From Nitrosovibrio sp. Nv4 (GTDB lineage: Bacteria > Pseudomonadota > Gammaproteobacteria > Burkholderiales > Nitrosomonadaceae), in the NCBI RefSeq assembly GCF_900215485.1, contig NZ_OCMZ01000002.1, positions 992,001 through 1,056,000 on the forward strand: a stretch of 64,000 bases of DNA, read 5' to 3'. A program made the translations under genes and the position numbers. This document shows positions 1 to 10,434 of this stretch, in pieces (within the stretch, counting starts at the first letter, position 1; each line of letters begins with the position of its first letter). The notes beneath the pieces were generated by a model. The model did no database searches and was not told where the DNA came from. It worked only from the letters and a program-made list of their open reading frames with translations.

Positions 1-218
1 AAGCACTCACCGATATTCGGGCAGGAAGCTTCTTCGCACACTGTATGCAGTTTCTGCTCCCGCAGGATCCGTTTAACTTCGTAAAATTCCTGGCTGTTGG
101 AAGAACGTACCCGTATCCATGAAGGTTTACGGAGCAGCTCGGTGGTAGATTGCGGTGCGATCTTGATGGGATTGCGTGCGGTCTTTGCTACGCCTTTCTG
201 GCGGGTTTCAGTTGTCAT
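1..218 (-). CDS. lipA: Lipoyl synthase, N-terminal part (cut by window edge)
   Basis: The minus-strand reading frame from the ATG at 216-218 gives about 72 residues ending in a stretch typical of lipoyl synthase: [12 protein letters not shown], which holds the first cysteines of the auxiliary iron-sulfur cluster site. The family inserts sulfur into protein-bound octanoyl groups using radical SAM chemistry. The CxxxCxxC radical SAM motif would lie beyond the left edge. The gene lies downstream of lipB on the same strand, the usual partner in this pathway. Confidence 0.9.
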   Translation of the reverse strand, partial: MTTETRQKGVAKTARNPIKIAPQSTTELLRKPSWIRVRSSNSQEFYEVKRILREQKLHTVCEEASCPNIGEC

Positions 219-444
219 GGCTAAGGGGTATGATTTCTAGAGATAGACAATATGAAAAAACTTATTCCTGCGGCTTGCAGTCCGGTTTCCCGTTATGCTG
301 TACCGCGCCGGACACAGTGTTGCAATATATTTCCTGTATATCAATCAAGCGCCGCGTGAACATTCTTGGGTGATCGCGACACATGGGCTTGTCGGGATTG
401 CGATATGCTTAAACCAACTTAGCCACCAAACTTAACTACCCAGC

Positions 445-1092
445 TTAACTACCCAAAAGCCTGATCTGTAATTTTTCCACAAGTTTTCTACGCAGTATTC
501 CCGGCTCGTCGGTTATTCCAAGATCTCTGGTTTGAGTTACCTGTAACCCGGAATAGCCGCAGGGATTAATTGCGGCAAATGGAACCAGGTCCATGTGTAC
601 GTTAAGAGCCAGTCCATGATAGCAGCAGCCTTTTTTTATTTTCAGCCCCAGTGCGGCGATTTTTGCGCCGCCCACGTACACGCCCGGCGCATCGGCGGAG
701 CCTTCAGCGTCGATGCCATAGTCACGTAGCAAGTCTACCACGGCGCCTTCCATTTTCCTGACCAGCTCGCGCACGCCCAGCTTAAGACGCCGCATGTCCA
801 GCAGCAGGTATGCGATAATTTGACCAGGACCATGGTAGGTAATCTGACCGCCACGGTCCGTTCGAATCACAAGAATCCCATTGTTGTAGAGCAGATGCTC
901 GGGCTTGCCTGCGATACCTTGAGTGTAAACAGCCGGGTGCTCCAGCAACCAGATTTCATCTGGAGTTATTTCCGTACGAGACGCCGTGAAGTCTTGCATC
1001 GCATGCCAGGCGGCAAGATAATCCGTCGCGCCTGAATATCTGATCTTGATATTTGACGTATCCGCTCCTGATTTGATCTCTATGAGGCACAT
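445..1092 (-). CDS. lipB: Octanoyltransferase LipB
   Basis: This enzyme moves octanoyl from acyl carrier protein to lipoate-dependent enzymes, the step before LipA. The sequence shows the family signatures RGGQITYHGPGQ, the catalytic lysine in GAKIAALG, and the catalytic cysteine in INPCGYSG. An ATG at 1090-1092 gives about 215 residues, the normal family length; a TTG at 1113 would add seven residues and is less likely. lipA follows on the same strand after about 226 bp. Confidence 0.96.
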   Translation of the reverse strand: MCLIEIKSGADTSNIKIRYSGATDYLAAWHAMQDFTASRTEITPDEIWLLEHPAVYTQGIAGKPEHLLYNNGILVIRTDRGGQITYHGPGQIIAYLLLDMRRLKLGVRELVRKMEGAVVDLLRDYGIDAEGSADAPGVYVGGAKIAALGLKIKKGCCYHGLALNVHMDLVPFAAINPCGYSGLQVTQTRDLGITDEPGILRRKLVEKLQIRLLGS

Positions 1093-1128
1093 GGTCGAAA
1101 AGCGTAGCCCCAAATTATAAGGGATTCG

Positions 1129-1449
1129 TTAAAGTACCATTACCACCGCGGGATGATCGCACAGTTCCTGGTATAGCGCATCCAGTTGTTCGCGGGAAGT
1201 GGCCCGAACGGTGCAGGTGAGACTCAGATAATTATTTTTGCTGCTGATCCTGACCTCCAGGCTGGTGTCGTCAAAATCGGGGGCATGGTGTTTCACAATC
1301 ATCAGCACTGCTTGAGTGAAATCCTGCCGACGATGCTCCAGCGTGGCGGCACTGGATAGAGAACCCGGCAAAGAGCCAACTCGTCCCATGATCTTTACAG
1401 GAAAATCACAGGGGTATTCGATCAATGTGGTTTGGTCGGACGAACTCAC
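1129..1449 (-). CDS. DUF493 / YbeD-like protein
   Basis: A 106-residue protein starting at GTG 1447-1449; the open frame continues upstream but that part overlaps the aminotransferase gene and looks non-coding. The core, IEYPCDFPVKIMGR ... LEVRISSKNNYLSLTCTVRATS ... LYQELCDHPAVVMVL, matches the ferredoxin-like YbeD/DUF493 family, which usually sits beside lipB. The family is thought to have an ACT-like regulatory fold; its role is not established. Confidence 0.88.
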   Translation of the reverse strand: MSSSDQTTLIEYPCDFPVKIMGRVGSLPGSLSSAATLEHRRQDFTQAVLMIVKHHAPDFDDTSLEVRISSKNNYLSLTCTVRATSREQLDALYQELCDHPAVVMVL

Positions 1450-1462
1450 AGGTTGCCGTTTC

Positions 1463-2323
1463 CTACGATATTGAAGGGGCGCCCCGCATAGTAGTCTGTT
1501 TATAGCTCTGGTAGAGGCGGTGCAGTAGTGCGAACATCGTTCCCGGCTTCCCATCTCCCACCGGTTTGTCATCGAGACGGGTGATAGGCATTATTTCTTT
1601 AGTTGAGGAGGTAAGCAGCAGTTCCTGGGCGGTACGCACCTCATATTCCGAAACCTCTCTCACTTCACATGGAATCTTTTCGGCAGCCGCCAACTCAAGC
1701 ACGACATCATAGGTAATGCCAGGCAGCATCAGATGATTTTTTGGCGGCGCCAGCAGAATCCCGTTTTTAACCACAAAAATATTACTGGCTGCGCCCTCGG
1801 TCATGAAACCTTCCCGCAGCAATACTGTTTCCATTGCACCTGCATCAACCGCCATTTGACGCAGCAGTACATTGGGTAACAGCGAAATTGCCTTGATGTC
1901 GCAGCGTAGCCATCGGTTGTCACTGGCCGTGATCGCCGCCACACCGGTAGCGAGTAATTCTCTCGGCGGCGCCAGGAGAGGATTGCTCATGATGAATACG
2001 GTCGGCACGGCGCCTTTTGGAAAGGCATGGTCCCGCCTCGCCACACCGCGGGTGATATGCAAATAGAGATACTGGTCATCACCTTCATTGCCCGCGATGA
2101 CTTGTTCCAGCATGTCGCTCCATTCGCTGTCGGAATGGGGGTTTTGCAGACGAATGCCGTCAAGGCTGTGCTGCAGGCGGAGTAGATGCTCGGCCAGCCG
2201 AAAAGGCTTGCGGGAATAAACAGGAATGACTTCATATACCCCATCACCAAAAATGAAACCCCTGTCCAGCACTGGAACACGTGCTTCCTCGATAGGCAGG
2301 AAATCACCGTTGAGATAGATCAT
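1463..2323 (-). CDS. Class IV PLP aminotransferase, D-alanine transaminase-like
   Basis: 286 residues of fold-type IV aminotransferase, beginning IYLNGDFLPIEEARVPVLDRGFIFGDGVYE. The PLP lysine is in DIKAISLLPNVLLRQ, and EGAASNIFVV is the conserved phosphate-binding region. The N-terminal pattern and gene position between the lipB cluster and a D,D-carboxypeptidase favour a D-amino acid transaminase making D-Ala/D-Glu for peptidoglycan. A branched-chain or aminodeoxychorismate lyase activity cannot be ruled out by reading alone. Confidence 0.88.
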   Translation of the reverse strand: MIYLNGDFLPIEEARVPVLDRGFIFGDGVYEVIPVYSRKPFRLAEHLLRLQHSLDGIRLQNPHSDSEWSDMLEQVIAGNEGDDQYLYLHITRGVARRDHAFPKGAVPTVFIMSNPLLAPPRELLATGVAAITASDNRWLRCDIKAISLLPNVLLRQMAVDAGAMETVLLREGFMTEGAASNIFVVKNGILLAPPKNHLMLPGITYDVVLELAAAEKIPCEVREVSEYEVRTAQELLLTSSTKEIMPITRLDDKPVGDGKPGTMFALLHRLYQSYKQTTMRGAPSIS

Positions 2324-2373
2324 GATGAGCCTTGTTCATAATCGGTACTGAAACGCGTCCACACTAGTTTGCG

Positions 2374-3513
2374 CTAATTAAATATCAGCCGCAAACTATC
2401 CCAGGCGCGGCCAAAAAAGTTGGCGGCACTCACAGTTTCCAATGCTACCAGCGGATGTTCGGCCACGGGTTTACCGTTGAGCGTGAACTTCACCACACCT
2501 ACTTTTTGTCCTGCATTAATGGGCGCCACCAAGGGTTGCTTATATTCCATCTTCGCCTTCAGTTTATCCGCCTCAGATTTGGGAAGCGTAAAGTAAACAT
2601 CATAACCGAACCCTGTCTTGAGTTTGTCCTGCGCGCCTTTCCATAGCTGGATGGCAATCACCTCATGCTCCTTCGGATACAGGCGGATCGTGTCGAAGAA
2701 CTGAAAACCGTGATTCAACAGGCGCTGGCTTTCCATAGCGCGCGCAGCTTCGGATGCGGTTCCCATCACTACGGAAATTAAACGCCGCTCGCCGCGTCTG
2801 GCTGAAGTAACAAGGCAATAGCCGGCGGCTTCCGTATGTCCTGTTTTGACTCCATCCACGTTGGGGTCAAGCCACAGCAGGCGGTTACGATTGGGTTGGG
2901 TAATTTTATTGTAGGTATACTCACGCAGAGAATAAAGCGGATAGTATTCGGGAAAATCCCGGATCATGGCTACCGCCAGCAAGGCGAGATCGTGAGCGGT
3001 ACTGTAATGCTCGGCATGCGGCAGCCCGGTTGAATTGGTGAAACGAGTGTTCTTCATTCCCAAACGGCTCGCCTCCTTATTCATTAGCTGCACGAAGGCG
3101 CTCTCCGAGCCGGAGACAGCTTCTGCCAGCGCTATGCACGCATCATTACCTGACTGCACGATCATTCCGCGCATCAATTCATCAACCGTTACCAATTTGT
3201 TCGGCTCGATAAACATGCGGGACCCTTGTGAGCGCCAGGCACGCTCTGACACTGCCACAGACTGTGTCAAGGTGATGCGCTTCTGGTAGAGGGCCGAGAA
3301 AACCACATATGCCGTCATCAGCTTCGTAAGCGATGCAGGTTCAACACGTTCGTGAGCATTCTGACCGATCAAAGTCTGTCCACTCTGAAAATCAGTAAGA
3401 ATGTACGATTTGGCGGCCAGCGATAACGCTTGCGGCGCGACGTGGATCTGAGATTGCTGAGCAGCCACAGGCAAGGCAAGCAGGCACAGCAATAGGGGAA
3501 GGCAACGTTTCAT
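2374..3513 (-). CDS. D-alanyl-D-alanine carboxypeptidase (PBP5/6 type)
   Basis: A 379-residue low-molecular-mass penicillin-binding protein. It starts with a signal peptide (KRCLPLLLCLLALPVAAQ) and has the three active-site motifs: SLTK (SxxK), SGND (SxN) and KTG in DGVKTGHTEAAGY. A C-terminal beta domain follows, ending in the amphipathic helix FGRAWDSLRLIFN that anchors this family to the inner membrane. It trims the terminal D-Ala from peptidoglycan stem peptides. It lies next to the D-amino acid transaminase, on the same strand with a 50-bp gap. Confidence 0.95.
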   Translation of the reverse strand: MKRCLPLLLCLLALPVAAQQSQIHVAPQALSLAAKSYILTDFQSGQTLIGQNAHERVEPASLTKLMTAYVVFSALYQKRITLTQSVAVSERAWRSQGSRMFIEPNKLVTVDELMRGMIVQSGNDACIALAEAVSGSESAFVQLMNKEASRLGMKNTRFTNSTGLPHAEHYSTAHDLALLAVAMIRDFPEYYPLYSLREYTYNKITQPNRNRLLWLDPNVDGVKTGHTEAAGYCLVTSARRGERRLISVVMGTASEAARAMESQRLLNHGFQFFDTIRLYPKEHEVIAIQLWKGAQDKLKTGFGYDVYFTLPKSEADKLKAKMEYKQPLVAPINAGQKVGVVKFTLNGKPVAEHPLVALETVSAANFFGRAWDSLRLIFN

Positions 3514-3594
3514 GGCAAAACTGCAAAAAACGTTATTATAGCCCAGCCACGGGGAACACGTTATCCGGTATGTCAGGCGGGCTTTTGTCCCGCG

Positions 3595-3879
3595 TCATTT
3601 GCCGCCACGGTTGCGACCGCAAAGGCTGAACCCGTCCTTCCAGCCCAGCCGGTATTGAGCATCAGCAGTAAATCGGCGCTGGTCCTTGAATCCGTAAGAA
3701 GTTTTTTTTGCGGTCTCGCAACCATCAATATACCCGTCCTTGAAGGCGGCCGAGTAGCCGGCAAGGTTATAAACGGGCCGCGTGGTTGTCGGCAAGGGTC
3801 CGGCGGGACGTTGGCTCGGCCCCGTGGTCGTGCAACCTGCGAACGTAATCATCAGAAAAATTGCCACGATCAAACGCAT
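3595..3879 (-). CDS. Small predicted lipoprotein
   Basis: 94 residues with a lipoprotein signal ending FAGC, so the mature protein would start at the cysteine near residue 15. The mature part carries GYIDGCETAK and GWKDGFSLC, two similar G-x-x-D-G units with one cysteine each, possibly paired. No function is recognised. It reads in the same direction as its neighbours. Confidence 0.7.
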   Translation of the reverse strand: MRLIVAIFLMITFAGCTTTGPSQRPAGPLPTTTRPVYNLAGYSAAFKDGYIDGCETAKKTSYGFKDQRRFTADAQYRLGWKDGFSLCGRNRGGK

Positions 3880-4022
3880 GGCCGCCCTCCTCTACTTGAT
3901 AGGGATATTGCCAAATAACCCCAAGTCATCTCGGGTCGGCATGAAGGCCGACCGCAGTAGCCGAAAATACCGAGAGCTGCTTGGCCCCGCACCCATACAA
4001 CATCGAGAGAATATTGTAACCG

Positions 4023-5546
4023 TCAGCGCCTGCGCCCACTACCAAAGATACTACCTAAAACACCCCGAAAGATTTCCCGGCCGACCCGTGAACCAATGGA
4101 GCGAGCCGCACTTTTCGCTGCCGCATCGAGAATGCCCGGCTGATGGCCGCCGCGCGGGCCATTTTTACCGAGCAGCATATCGCCCAGCATATCCATCATG
4201 CCGCTGCTGGCGCCCGTCCTTTCCGACCTGTCCGACCGGGGTACTGCATCGCTCCCGTCATCTTGTTTGAGTTCTGTACGACTTTTGATTATTTCATACG
4301 CCGATTCCCGATCCACTCTCTGCTCGTAATGGCCGAAAATAACGGATGACCGGATGATGGCGCTGCGTTCCGCCTCGGTGATCGGACCTATTCTCGATGC
4401 AGGCGGCAGGATGAATGCTTGCTCGACCATGTCGGGACGGCCTTTCTCGTCCAGTAACGACACGAGAGCTTCACCGACCGAGAGTTCGGTGATTGCTTTT
4501 TCGGTATCGAAAGCGGGGTTGGCGCGCATGGTTTGGGCGGCCGACCTGACTGCTTTCTGGTCGCGCGGGGTAAACGCGCGTAACGCATGCTGCACACGGT
4601 TGCCAAGCTGACCTAAAACACTCTCCGGGATGTCCAGCGGATTCTGAGACACAAAATACACGCCGACGCCCTTTGAGCGTATCAATCTCACCACCTGCTC
4701 TATTTTCTCCAGCAGGGATCTGGGCGCTTCGTTAAACAGGAGATGAGCTTCATCGAAGAAAAATACCAGCTTCGGCTTCTCCGGATCACCTACTTCGGGA
4801 AGATGCTCGAACAGTTCCGACAAGATCCACAGCAGAAACGTCGAATACAGCTTCGGAGAGTTCATCAGCTTGTCCGCTGCCAGGATATTGATCATGCCGC
4901 GACCCCCGGCGCCGGTTTGTATCAGGTCATTGATGTCGAGCATCGATTCGCCGAAGAAGTGATCGCCACCCTGTTGTTCGATCTCCAGCAGCGAGCGCTG
5001 AATTGCACCGATCGAGGCGGCTGAAACGTTGCCATACTGAACCGTGAACTCCTTCGCGTTAGTGCCGACAAACTGCAACATGGTGTGGAGATCTTTCAAG
5101 TCAAGCAGCAATAGCCCGTTATCATCTGCGATTCTGAATACGAGGGTCAGCACGCCCTGTTGTGTGTCGTTAAGGTTGAACAACTGCCCGAGCAACAGCG
5201 GTCCCATATCCGATATGGTTGCGCGCACCGGGTGTCCGGATTTACCGTAAATGTCCCAGAATGTAACCGGGCACGCCATCCATTGCGGCTCATCAAGCTT
5301 GAGTTGCGCAAGCCGCTCCTTCATTTTCGGCGAAACCGCACCTGCAACGGAGAGGCCTGCGAGATCGCCCTTGACGTCAGCCATGAACACGGGCACGCCA
5401 ATCGATGAGAATCGCTCGGCCAATACCTGTAGCGTAACGGTTTTGCCAGTACCGGTCGCCCCGGTGATCAGCCCATGCCGATTGGCAAAATGGGGCAAGA
5501 GCGCGATTGCGCTATCGGAAGGAGCAATTATCAACGGTTCTGGCAT
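4023..5546 (-). CDS. HerA/YjgR-type ATPase (DUF853)
   Basis: 507 residues of a P-loop ATPase of the HerA-FtsK group. Walker A is GATGTGKT near residue 30 and Walker B is [12 protein letters not shown]. The block [43 protein letters not shown] is characteristic of the DUF853/YjgR branch. The tail is basic and glycine-rich, ending GSGRRR. The family is widespread and chromosomal; its cellular role is unclear, although relatives pump or unwind DNA. Confidence 0.9.
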   Translation of the reverse strand: MPEPLIIAPSDSAIALLPHFANRHGLITGATGTGKTVTLQVLAERFSSIGVPVFMADVKGDLAGLSVAGAVSPKMKERLAQLKLDEPQWMACPVTFWDIYGKSGHPVRATISDMGPLLLGQLFNLNDTQQGVLTLVFRIADDNGLLLLDLKDLHTMLQFVGTNAKEFTVQYGNVSAASIGAIQRSLLEIEQQGGDHFFGESMLDINDLIQTGAGGRGMINILAADKLMNSPKLYSTFLLWILSELFEHLPEVGDPEKPKLVFFFDEAHLLFNEAPRSLLEKIEQVVRLIRSKGVGVYFVSQNPLDIPESVLGQLGNRVQHALRAFTPRDQKAVRSAAQTMRANPAFDTEKAITELSVGEALVSLLDEKGRPDMVEQAFILPPASRIGPITEAERSAIIRSSVIFGHYEQRVDRESAYEIIKSRTELKQDDGSDAVPRSDRSERTGASSGMMDMLGDMLLGKNGPRGGHQPGILDAAAKSAARSIGSRVGREIFRGVLGSIFGSGRRR

Positions 5547-5622
5547 GGGTTCGGGATTGGTTTAACAAGACTTCAACGACTTGGCATTATCGGTTTCGCG
5601 ATTAAAAATCCACTCTTTTTGC

Positions 5623-6534
5623 TTACCCGGCCCAGGTGGCAATCTCCAGCAGCAGAAGCAGCGCAAGCCACAAAATCAGGGTGCGCCAAACCAGGCCAAC
5701 GGTACTTTGCAGAAAATCCGCGTCGGCTTCTTCGCCCACGCCTAATTCGGGACGATAGTGCCTGCTGCCGGCCTCTCGCAACGGATCTCCCAGGCAGACT
5801 CCAAGTGCACCCGCACCACTGGCCAGAATGATGCCCTGGTTGCGGTCCATCCAGGATGCCGCTTGTGCACGCCAGCAATAAATCGCATCCTCGAAATTGC
5901 CCGCGATGGCAAAACTCATGGCAGTCGCTCTTGCCGGCAGCCAGTCAATGATCCTGAATGCTTTCACGGCAAAGTCCCCAAATGCGTCCGGACGTGCGCC
6001 CCAGCGCTCATCCAATAGTTCTGCCAGTCGATACAGGACCGCCCCCAACGGTCCGGGCAGTAGTGCGAAACAGATAATAACCCCGAACACATAGCGATGC
6101 GAATAAATCAGGCCCATCTCGATGGTGATTCGCGCAATTTCCTGGCTGCTGAGGTCGTCTGCTTCCACCCCATGCAGCTTCCACAACAGCTTGCGAGCAA
6201 GAAACAAATCCTTGTTCTGCAGCGCATCGCTGATTTCATTGGATGAATAGCTGAACTGGCGAAAACACATGGTGAGATAAAGCGTTATTACGTTCCATGC
6301 CCACGCCAGCAGGGGGCTGAGGCTATACAATAAATAGTAGATCCAGCCGGAGAGCAGCAGTACGGGGATTACGGCGACGACCCAGGCAGCGATGATGTGT
6401 CTGCGCAGGCCGGTGTTGAAATAACCCTCCAGCGAATCGGCATAGGAGAGAAAAAGCGAGACAATACGGTTGCGATCGCTACCGGGACGCCATCGCTCCA
6501 GCAGGAGAACGAAAATCAATGAAAAAAAGGTCAT
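5623..6534 (-). CDS. CobD/CbiB-like integral membrane protein
   Basis: 303 residues with four to five hydrophobic segments (near residues 1-10, 48-80, 140-165 and 285-303). It resembles the CobD/CbiB family, including FRIIDWLPARATAMSFAIAGNFEDAI (compare the typical D-W-x-PAR-x-T motif), but lacks other cobalamin genes around it. Relatives in non-cobalamin contexts are annotated only as CobD/CbiB-family or AmpE-like. The real substrate is unknown. Confidence 0.78.
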   Translation of the reverse strand: MTFFSLIFVLLLERWRPGSDRNRIVSLFLSYADSLEGYFNTGLRRHIIAAWVVAVIPVLLLSGWIYYLLYSLSPLLAWAWNVITLYLTMCFRQFSYSSNEISDALQNKDLFLARKLLWKLHGVEADDLSSQEIARITIEMGLIYSHRYVFGVIICFALLPGPLGAVLYRLAELLDERWGARPDAFGDFAVKAFRIIDWLPARATAMSFAIAGNFEDAIYCWRAQAASWMDRNQGIILASGAGALGVCLGDPLREAGSRHYRPELGVGEEADADFLQSTVGLVWRTLILWLALLLLLEIATWAG

Positions 6535-6587
6535 TGCAAAAAGGCCATTGTAGTCAAGTCAACTCGCTTTCAAATATGCTGGCAACA

Positions 6588-7466
6588 TTATCGCAGCACT
6601 GATTTGAGCACCTTGCCCATCTCGGCCGGATTTCGCGTGACTTTTATCCCGCACTCCTCCAGCACCGCCAGCTTTTCCTGCGCGGTGCCCTTGCCACCCG
6701 AGATGACTGCACCGGCATGCCCCATGCGTCTGCCTGGCGGCGCCGTCAGGCCCGCAATGAAACCCACCAGTGGTTTTTGCATATTATCCCTGACCCAGCG
6801 GGCGCAGTCTTCCTCGTCGGAACCGCCGATTTCGCCTACCATCAAAACGGCATCCGTTTCATCGTCGTCATTGAACAGTTTCATCACATCAAGGTGTTTC
6901 AGGCCATTCACCGGATCACCGCCAATACCTATACAGGTGGACTGCCCCAATCCCTGCCCCATCAATTGCGCCACCGCCTCGTATGTCAATGTTCCAGAGC
7001 GCGACACCACGCCGATGCGGCCCTTCTTATGAATGTAGCCCGGCATGATACCTATCTTGATTTCGTCGGGTGTGATAATGCCCGGACAGTTGGGGCCGAT
7101 CAATCGGGTCTCACGCCCCTGCATCTTGTAGCAGGTTCGCAACATGTCGCGAACCGGGATGCCCTCAGTAATGCAGATTACCAGGTCCAGTTCAGCATCC
7201 ACCGCCTCATCAATCGCGGCAGCAGCAAATGGCGGCGGCACGTAGATTACGGAAACCGTTGCACCGGTCGCCTGCTTTGCCTCCCTGACGGTAGCAAATA
7301 CCGGAATACCTTCGAAGTCCTCGCCCGCTTTTTTCGGATTCACGCCGGCGACAAAACAATCTTTTCCGTAAGCGTAATCACGGCACATCCGAGTATGGAA
7401 CTGCCCGGTCTTGCCGGTAATACCCTGCGTAATCACCCGGGTGTCCCGGTTAATCAGGATGGACAT
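6588..7466 (-). CDS. sucD: Succinyl-CoA ligase, alpha subunit
   Basis: 292 residues from the ATG at 7464-7466, which lies 1 bp past the stop of sucC. It has the CoA-binding Rossmann start ([16 protein letters not shown]) and the phosphohistidine loop [15 protein letters not shown]. It catalyses the substrate-level phosphorylation step of the TCA cycle together with SucC. The open frame upstream of this ATG runs into sucC and is not coding. Confidence 0.97.
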   Translation of the reverse strand: MSILINRDTRVITQGITGKTGQFHTRMCRDYAYGKDCFVAGVNPKKAGEDFEGIPVFATVREAKQATGATVSVIYVPPPFAAAAIDEAVDAELDLVICITEGIPVRDMLRTCYKMQGRETRLIGPNCPGIITPDEIKIGIMPGYIHKKGRIGVVSRSGTLTYEAVAQLMGQGLGQSTCIGIGGDPVNGLKHLDVMKLFNDDDETDAVLMVGEIGGSDEEDCARWVRDNMQKPLVGFIAGLTAPPGRRMGHAGAVISGGKGTAQEKLAVLEECGIKVTRNPAEMGKVLKSVLR

Positions 7467-7467
7467 G

Positions 7468-8664
7468 TTATGCTCCTCCCATCGCTGATTCCGCTGCCGA
7501 TGCTGCTGCCGTAACAGCCTTCTCCGCAGCGTCGGCCATATTACCCGCCGAAATAATCGGCAATCCGGACTCGGCGAGAATCTTTTTGCCCAGGTCCACA
7601 TTGGTGCCTTCGAGTCGCACCACCAATGGCACCTTCAGCTTCACCTCGCGCGCCGCTGCCACCACCCCTTCGGCAATCACGTCGCACTTCATGATGCCGC
7701 CAAATATGTTTATCAATATTGCTTGCAGATTCGGGTTGCGTAACATCAGTTTGAACGCTTCCGCCACCTTCTCGGCGGTTGCGCCGCCTCCCACGTCCAG
7801 GAAGTTAGCGGGGTTTCCTCCATAGAGCTTGATGATATCCATGGTTGCCATTGCCAGACCCGCGCCATTAACCAGGCATCCGATATTTCCGTCCAACGAG
7901 ATATAGGAGAGATCATGCCTGGATGCCTCGATCTCCGCCGGATCTTCCTCGTCCAGGTCACGCAGTTTGGCAATATCAGGATGGCGGAACAGGGCGTTGT
8001 CGTCAAAATTCATTTTCGCGTCGAGAGCGACGAGGCGGCCCTCAGCGGTTAATATCAGTGGATTGATTTCGAGCAGCGAGGCATCGGTGCTGTCATAGGC
8101 CTGATACAAGTCCTGCAGCAGGGTTCGCGTTTCTGCCACGGCTGAGTCCTCAATACCGATTTTCCGCGCGACATCTTCGGCACTCTGGACGGTCAAGCCG
8201 ACCAACGGATCGATGAACACCTTGTGAATCTTTTCCGGCGTTGCGGCGGCAACCTCTTCGATGTCCATCCCGCCTTCCGAACTTGCTACCAGGCAAACGC
8301 GCCTGCTGCTGCGATCCACCACCAGGCCGATATAAAGCTCTTTCGCGATATCGACCCCTTGCTCAATGAGAAGCCGTCGCACAACCTGACCCTGCGGGCC
8401 GGTCTGATGCGTAACAAGCGTCATACCAAGTATTTTCGCGGCGAACTGTTTCACTTCGTCGAGCGACTTCGCCAATTTTACGCCGCCGCCCTTGCCCCGT
8501 CCGCCGGCGTGAATCTGTGCCTTAACAACCCAAGCGCTGCCACCCAGTTGCTCAGCTGCCGTCACCGCTTCATCAATGCTGAAGCAGGCAATGCCGCGTG
8601 GTGTGTTAATGCCGAACCCGCGCAAGATATCTTTAGCCTGGTATTCGTGAATTTTCATGGCCAC
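7468..8664 (-). CDS. sucC: Succinyl-CoA ligase, beta subunit
   Basis: 398 residues: an ATP-grasp domain at the N terminus ([17 protein letters not shown] ... [20 protein letters not shown]) and the C-terminal CoA-ligase domain ([35 protein letters not shown]). It forms the alpha/beta complex with SucD, and the two genes form a tight operon. The TTG/ATG region upstream (8665-8823) is the likely promoter region. Confidence 0.97.
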   Translation of the reverse strand: MAMKIHEYQAKDILRGFGINTPRGIACFSIDEAVTAAEQLGGSAWVVKAQIHAGGRGKGGGVKLAKSLDEVKQFAAKILGMTLVTHQTGPQGQVVRRLLIEQGVDIAKELYIGLVVDRSSRRVCLVASSEGGMDIEEVAAATPEKIHKVFIDPLVGLTVQSAEDVARKIGIEDSAVAETRTLLQDLYQAYDSTDASLLEINPLILTAEGRLVALDAKMNFDDNALFRHPDIAKLRDLDEEDPAEIEASRHDLSYISLDGNIGCLVNGAGLAMATMDIIKLYGGNPANFLDVGGGATAEKVAEAFKLMLRNPNLQAILINIFGGIMKCDVIAEGVVAAAREVKLKVPLVVRLEGTNVDLGKKILAESGLPIISAGNMADAAEKAVTAAASAAESAMGGA

Positions 8665-8823
8665 CCCCGCGATTCAATAATGGAGTATATCGTAATAGTT
8701 TTGCCGACGTTGCATGAAGGGGCGCAATCCCGCCGGGATCGACAAGGCCCTGAGAAACAAGGCCCGATACTGCAGATACCCCATCATAGGGCGCCGCTCG
8801 CCCGTTGAAAATTAAATGACTGT

Positions 8824-9555
8824 TTATATCTCCGCCTCGCATAGAACCACAGTGACGTTGTCTCTTCCTCCAGCTGCTATCGCGGACTCGACCAAACTCT
8901 TCGTTTTGCGTTGAATCAATTCGTTAGAGGCGAGAATGTCCTGGATCACCGAATCATCCACCATATCTGTTAGTCCATCCGAGCAGAGCAGAAAAACGTC
9001 ATGGTTGAGCACCGGGCCGTTTAAAATATCGCAGCAATCTGATGAGTCGGCCCCGATGGCGCGGAGGATAATATTTTTTTGAGGATGATGTTTAGCCTCT
9101 TCGGGACTCAATGCTCCGCTATCCACTTGCAACTGCACCAAGGAGTGATCTTTAGTGAGCTGTTGCAGCCTCCCATCCCTTAGCAGATAGACCCGGCTGT
9201 CTCCAATATGGCCGATAATGTATGTGTTTTCGGAAAACACCAAAAGGTCACCGGTGCATCCCATCCCCTTGTCACCTGGATGTTGTGCGATATGCTCCGA
9301 TATCCGCTTATTTGAGTCCCTGAACACCTTTTGGACAAGTTCGCATGTTACTTGGCCGGATGAAGGAATTCGATTACCAAGAACGACCTGCACCGTTTCA
9401 ATAAAATATCCGCTGGCAATTTCGCCTGCCGCAGCCCCACCCATCCCGTCCGAGATCGCAAAAAGACCGGCTTCTGGCAGGAGGAGAAAAGCATCCTCAT
9501 TGTTACTACGCCAAAGCCCTACATCGGTGGCACCCGCAGCAAGCAACCTGACCAT
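8824..9555 (-). CDS. PP2C-family serine/threonine protein phosphatase
   Basis: 243 residues with the full set of PP2C motifs: DVGLWRSNNEDAF, ISDGMGGAAAGEIAS, GHIGDSRVYLLRDGRLQQLTKDHS, LLCSDGLTDMVDD and GGRDNVTVVL. The aspartates that bind the two metal ions are present. Soluble, with no extra sensor domain, so similar to Stp/PrpC-type enzymes that reverse Hanks-type kinase phosphorylation. No kinase gene is visible in the window. Confidence 0.94.
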   Translation of the reverse strand: MVRLLAAGATDVGLWRSNNEDAFLLLPEAGLFAISDGMGGAAAGEIASGYFIETVQVVLGNRIPSSGQVTCELVQKVFRDSNKRISEHIAQHPGDKGMGCTGDLLVFSENTYIIGHIGDSRVYLLRDGRLQQLTKDHSLVQLQVDSGALSPEEAKHHPQKNIILRAIGADSSDCCDILNGPVLNHDVFLLCSDGLTDMVDDSVIQDILASNELIQRKTKSLVESAIAAGGRDNVTVVLCEAEI

Positions 9556-9958
9556 GTGCCCTCTCCCTCAAATTTGTTGAGCCCATTTCTCTTCTTTCTT
9601 TTTTATTTTGATACGGTAATCTCTACGAGTCGTCCTAGATGAGGAGTTTTGTAATTTAAGCGGAAGATCAAGCCTCAACTGTCTCGTCATACTTCGTATG
9701 AGATGAACATGAAGATATTAACAATACTTCATTATTGATCTTAGAACGCTTGATTATCTTACGGCGCGTTGGATTAGTAGGCGTCGATGGGTATGCAGAA
9801 ACGACCTATATTCCTGCCAAACTCGGTTCACGCATCTTAACGCTCCTAAAACACGAGTAGCAGAATATGAAATCATTGCCCCAGGAGTTGGGCAAACTCC
9901 AGTCCACCCCCAACGCGTTGAACTTGGTTTGCTTTCCCGAATACTCAGCTCTTATTAA
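9556..9958. other. Intergenic, AT-rich junction between core and accessory DNA
   Basis: No convincing gene. The stretch just after 9555 is T-rich and should hold the promoter of the minus-strand phosphatase gene. The composition becomes more AT-rich than the housekeeping block, consistent with the start of acquired DNA. Confidence 0.5.
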
Positions 9959-10261
9959 AAGCCAGCAAGCTGGTTTGATCAGTCAACCGCGCCGCTGCTT
10001 TCCGGTTACGTTAAATCAATCCCCTCTCATGAAACCCTGGCGATACGGTTTGACGCGATTGAAGCGACGTTATCAGATGTGAGTGGCGATTTGAAGACAC
10101 TGAGCAAGCTTCACGCAGTGATTGAGCGTCAAGCCCGGCTTATTCTGACGTTTGCCACAAAACTGAGACTCGCTCAGCAATCACGCTACACCCCTACTAT
10201 TGCTGCTGTAGCTGCCGGCAAGGCATCGGGAGTCCGGCCGTGGGCCATGGGACGAGGGTAA
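9959..10261 (+). pseudogene. Remnant of a P27-type phage terminase small subunit
   Basis: The frame is open from just after a stop at 9956-9958 to a stop at 10259-10261 and reads FDQSTAPLLSGYVKSI ... LSKLHAVIERQARLILTFATKLRLAQQSRYTPTIAAVAAGKASG. This resembles the C-terminal part of P27-family small terminases, which end in a helix followed by a short S-R-Y-T-P-like tail. No start codon or N-terminal part is in frame; a 71-residue open frame at 9867-10082 in another phase may be the frame-shifted beginning. Annotation by resemblance only. Confidence 0.5.
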
Positions 10262-10434
10262 GTGATGACGAGACTCTACCAGAAGCCCTGCAATCGCTTT
10301 AGATCAAGCTCTGGCTACCTCCATATCCTCAGTTAGTCTCCCAACTGATTCTCAAGTGTACTTCAGTCCAATAGCAATTAGTTCCAATCGATACTATTGT
10401 GATAACTGCTTACACAGCTGAGCTAAGGACCGCA

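Noticed and set aside
9867-10082. 71-residue plus-strand gene
   Set aside because: Overlaps the terminase-like frame in another phase, with no family resemblance of its own; at most the shifted start of the pseudogene.
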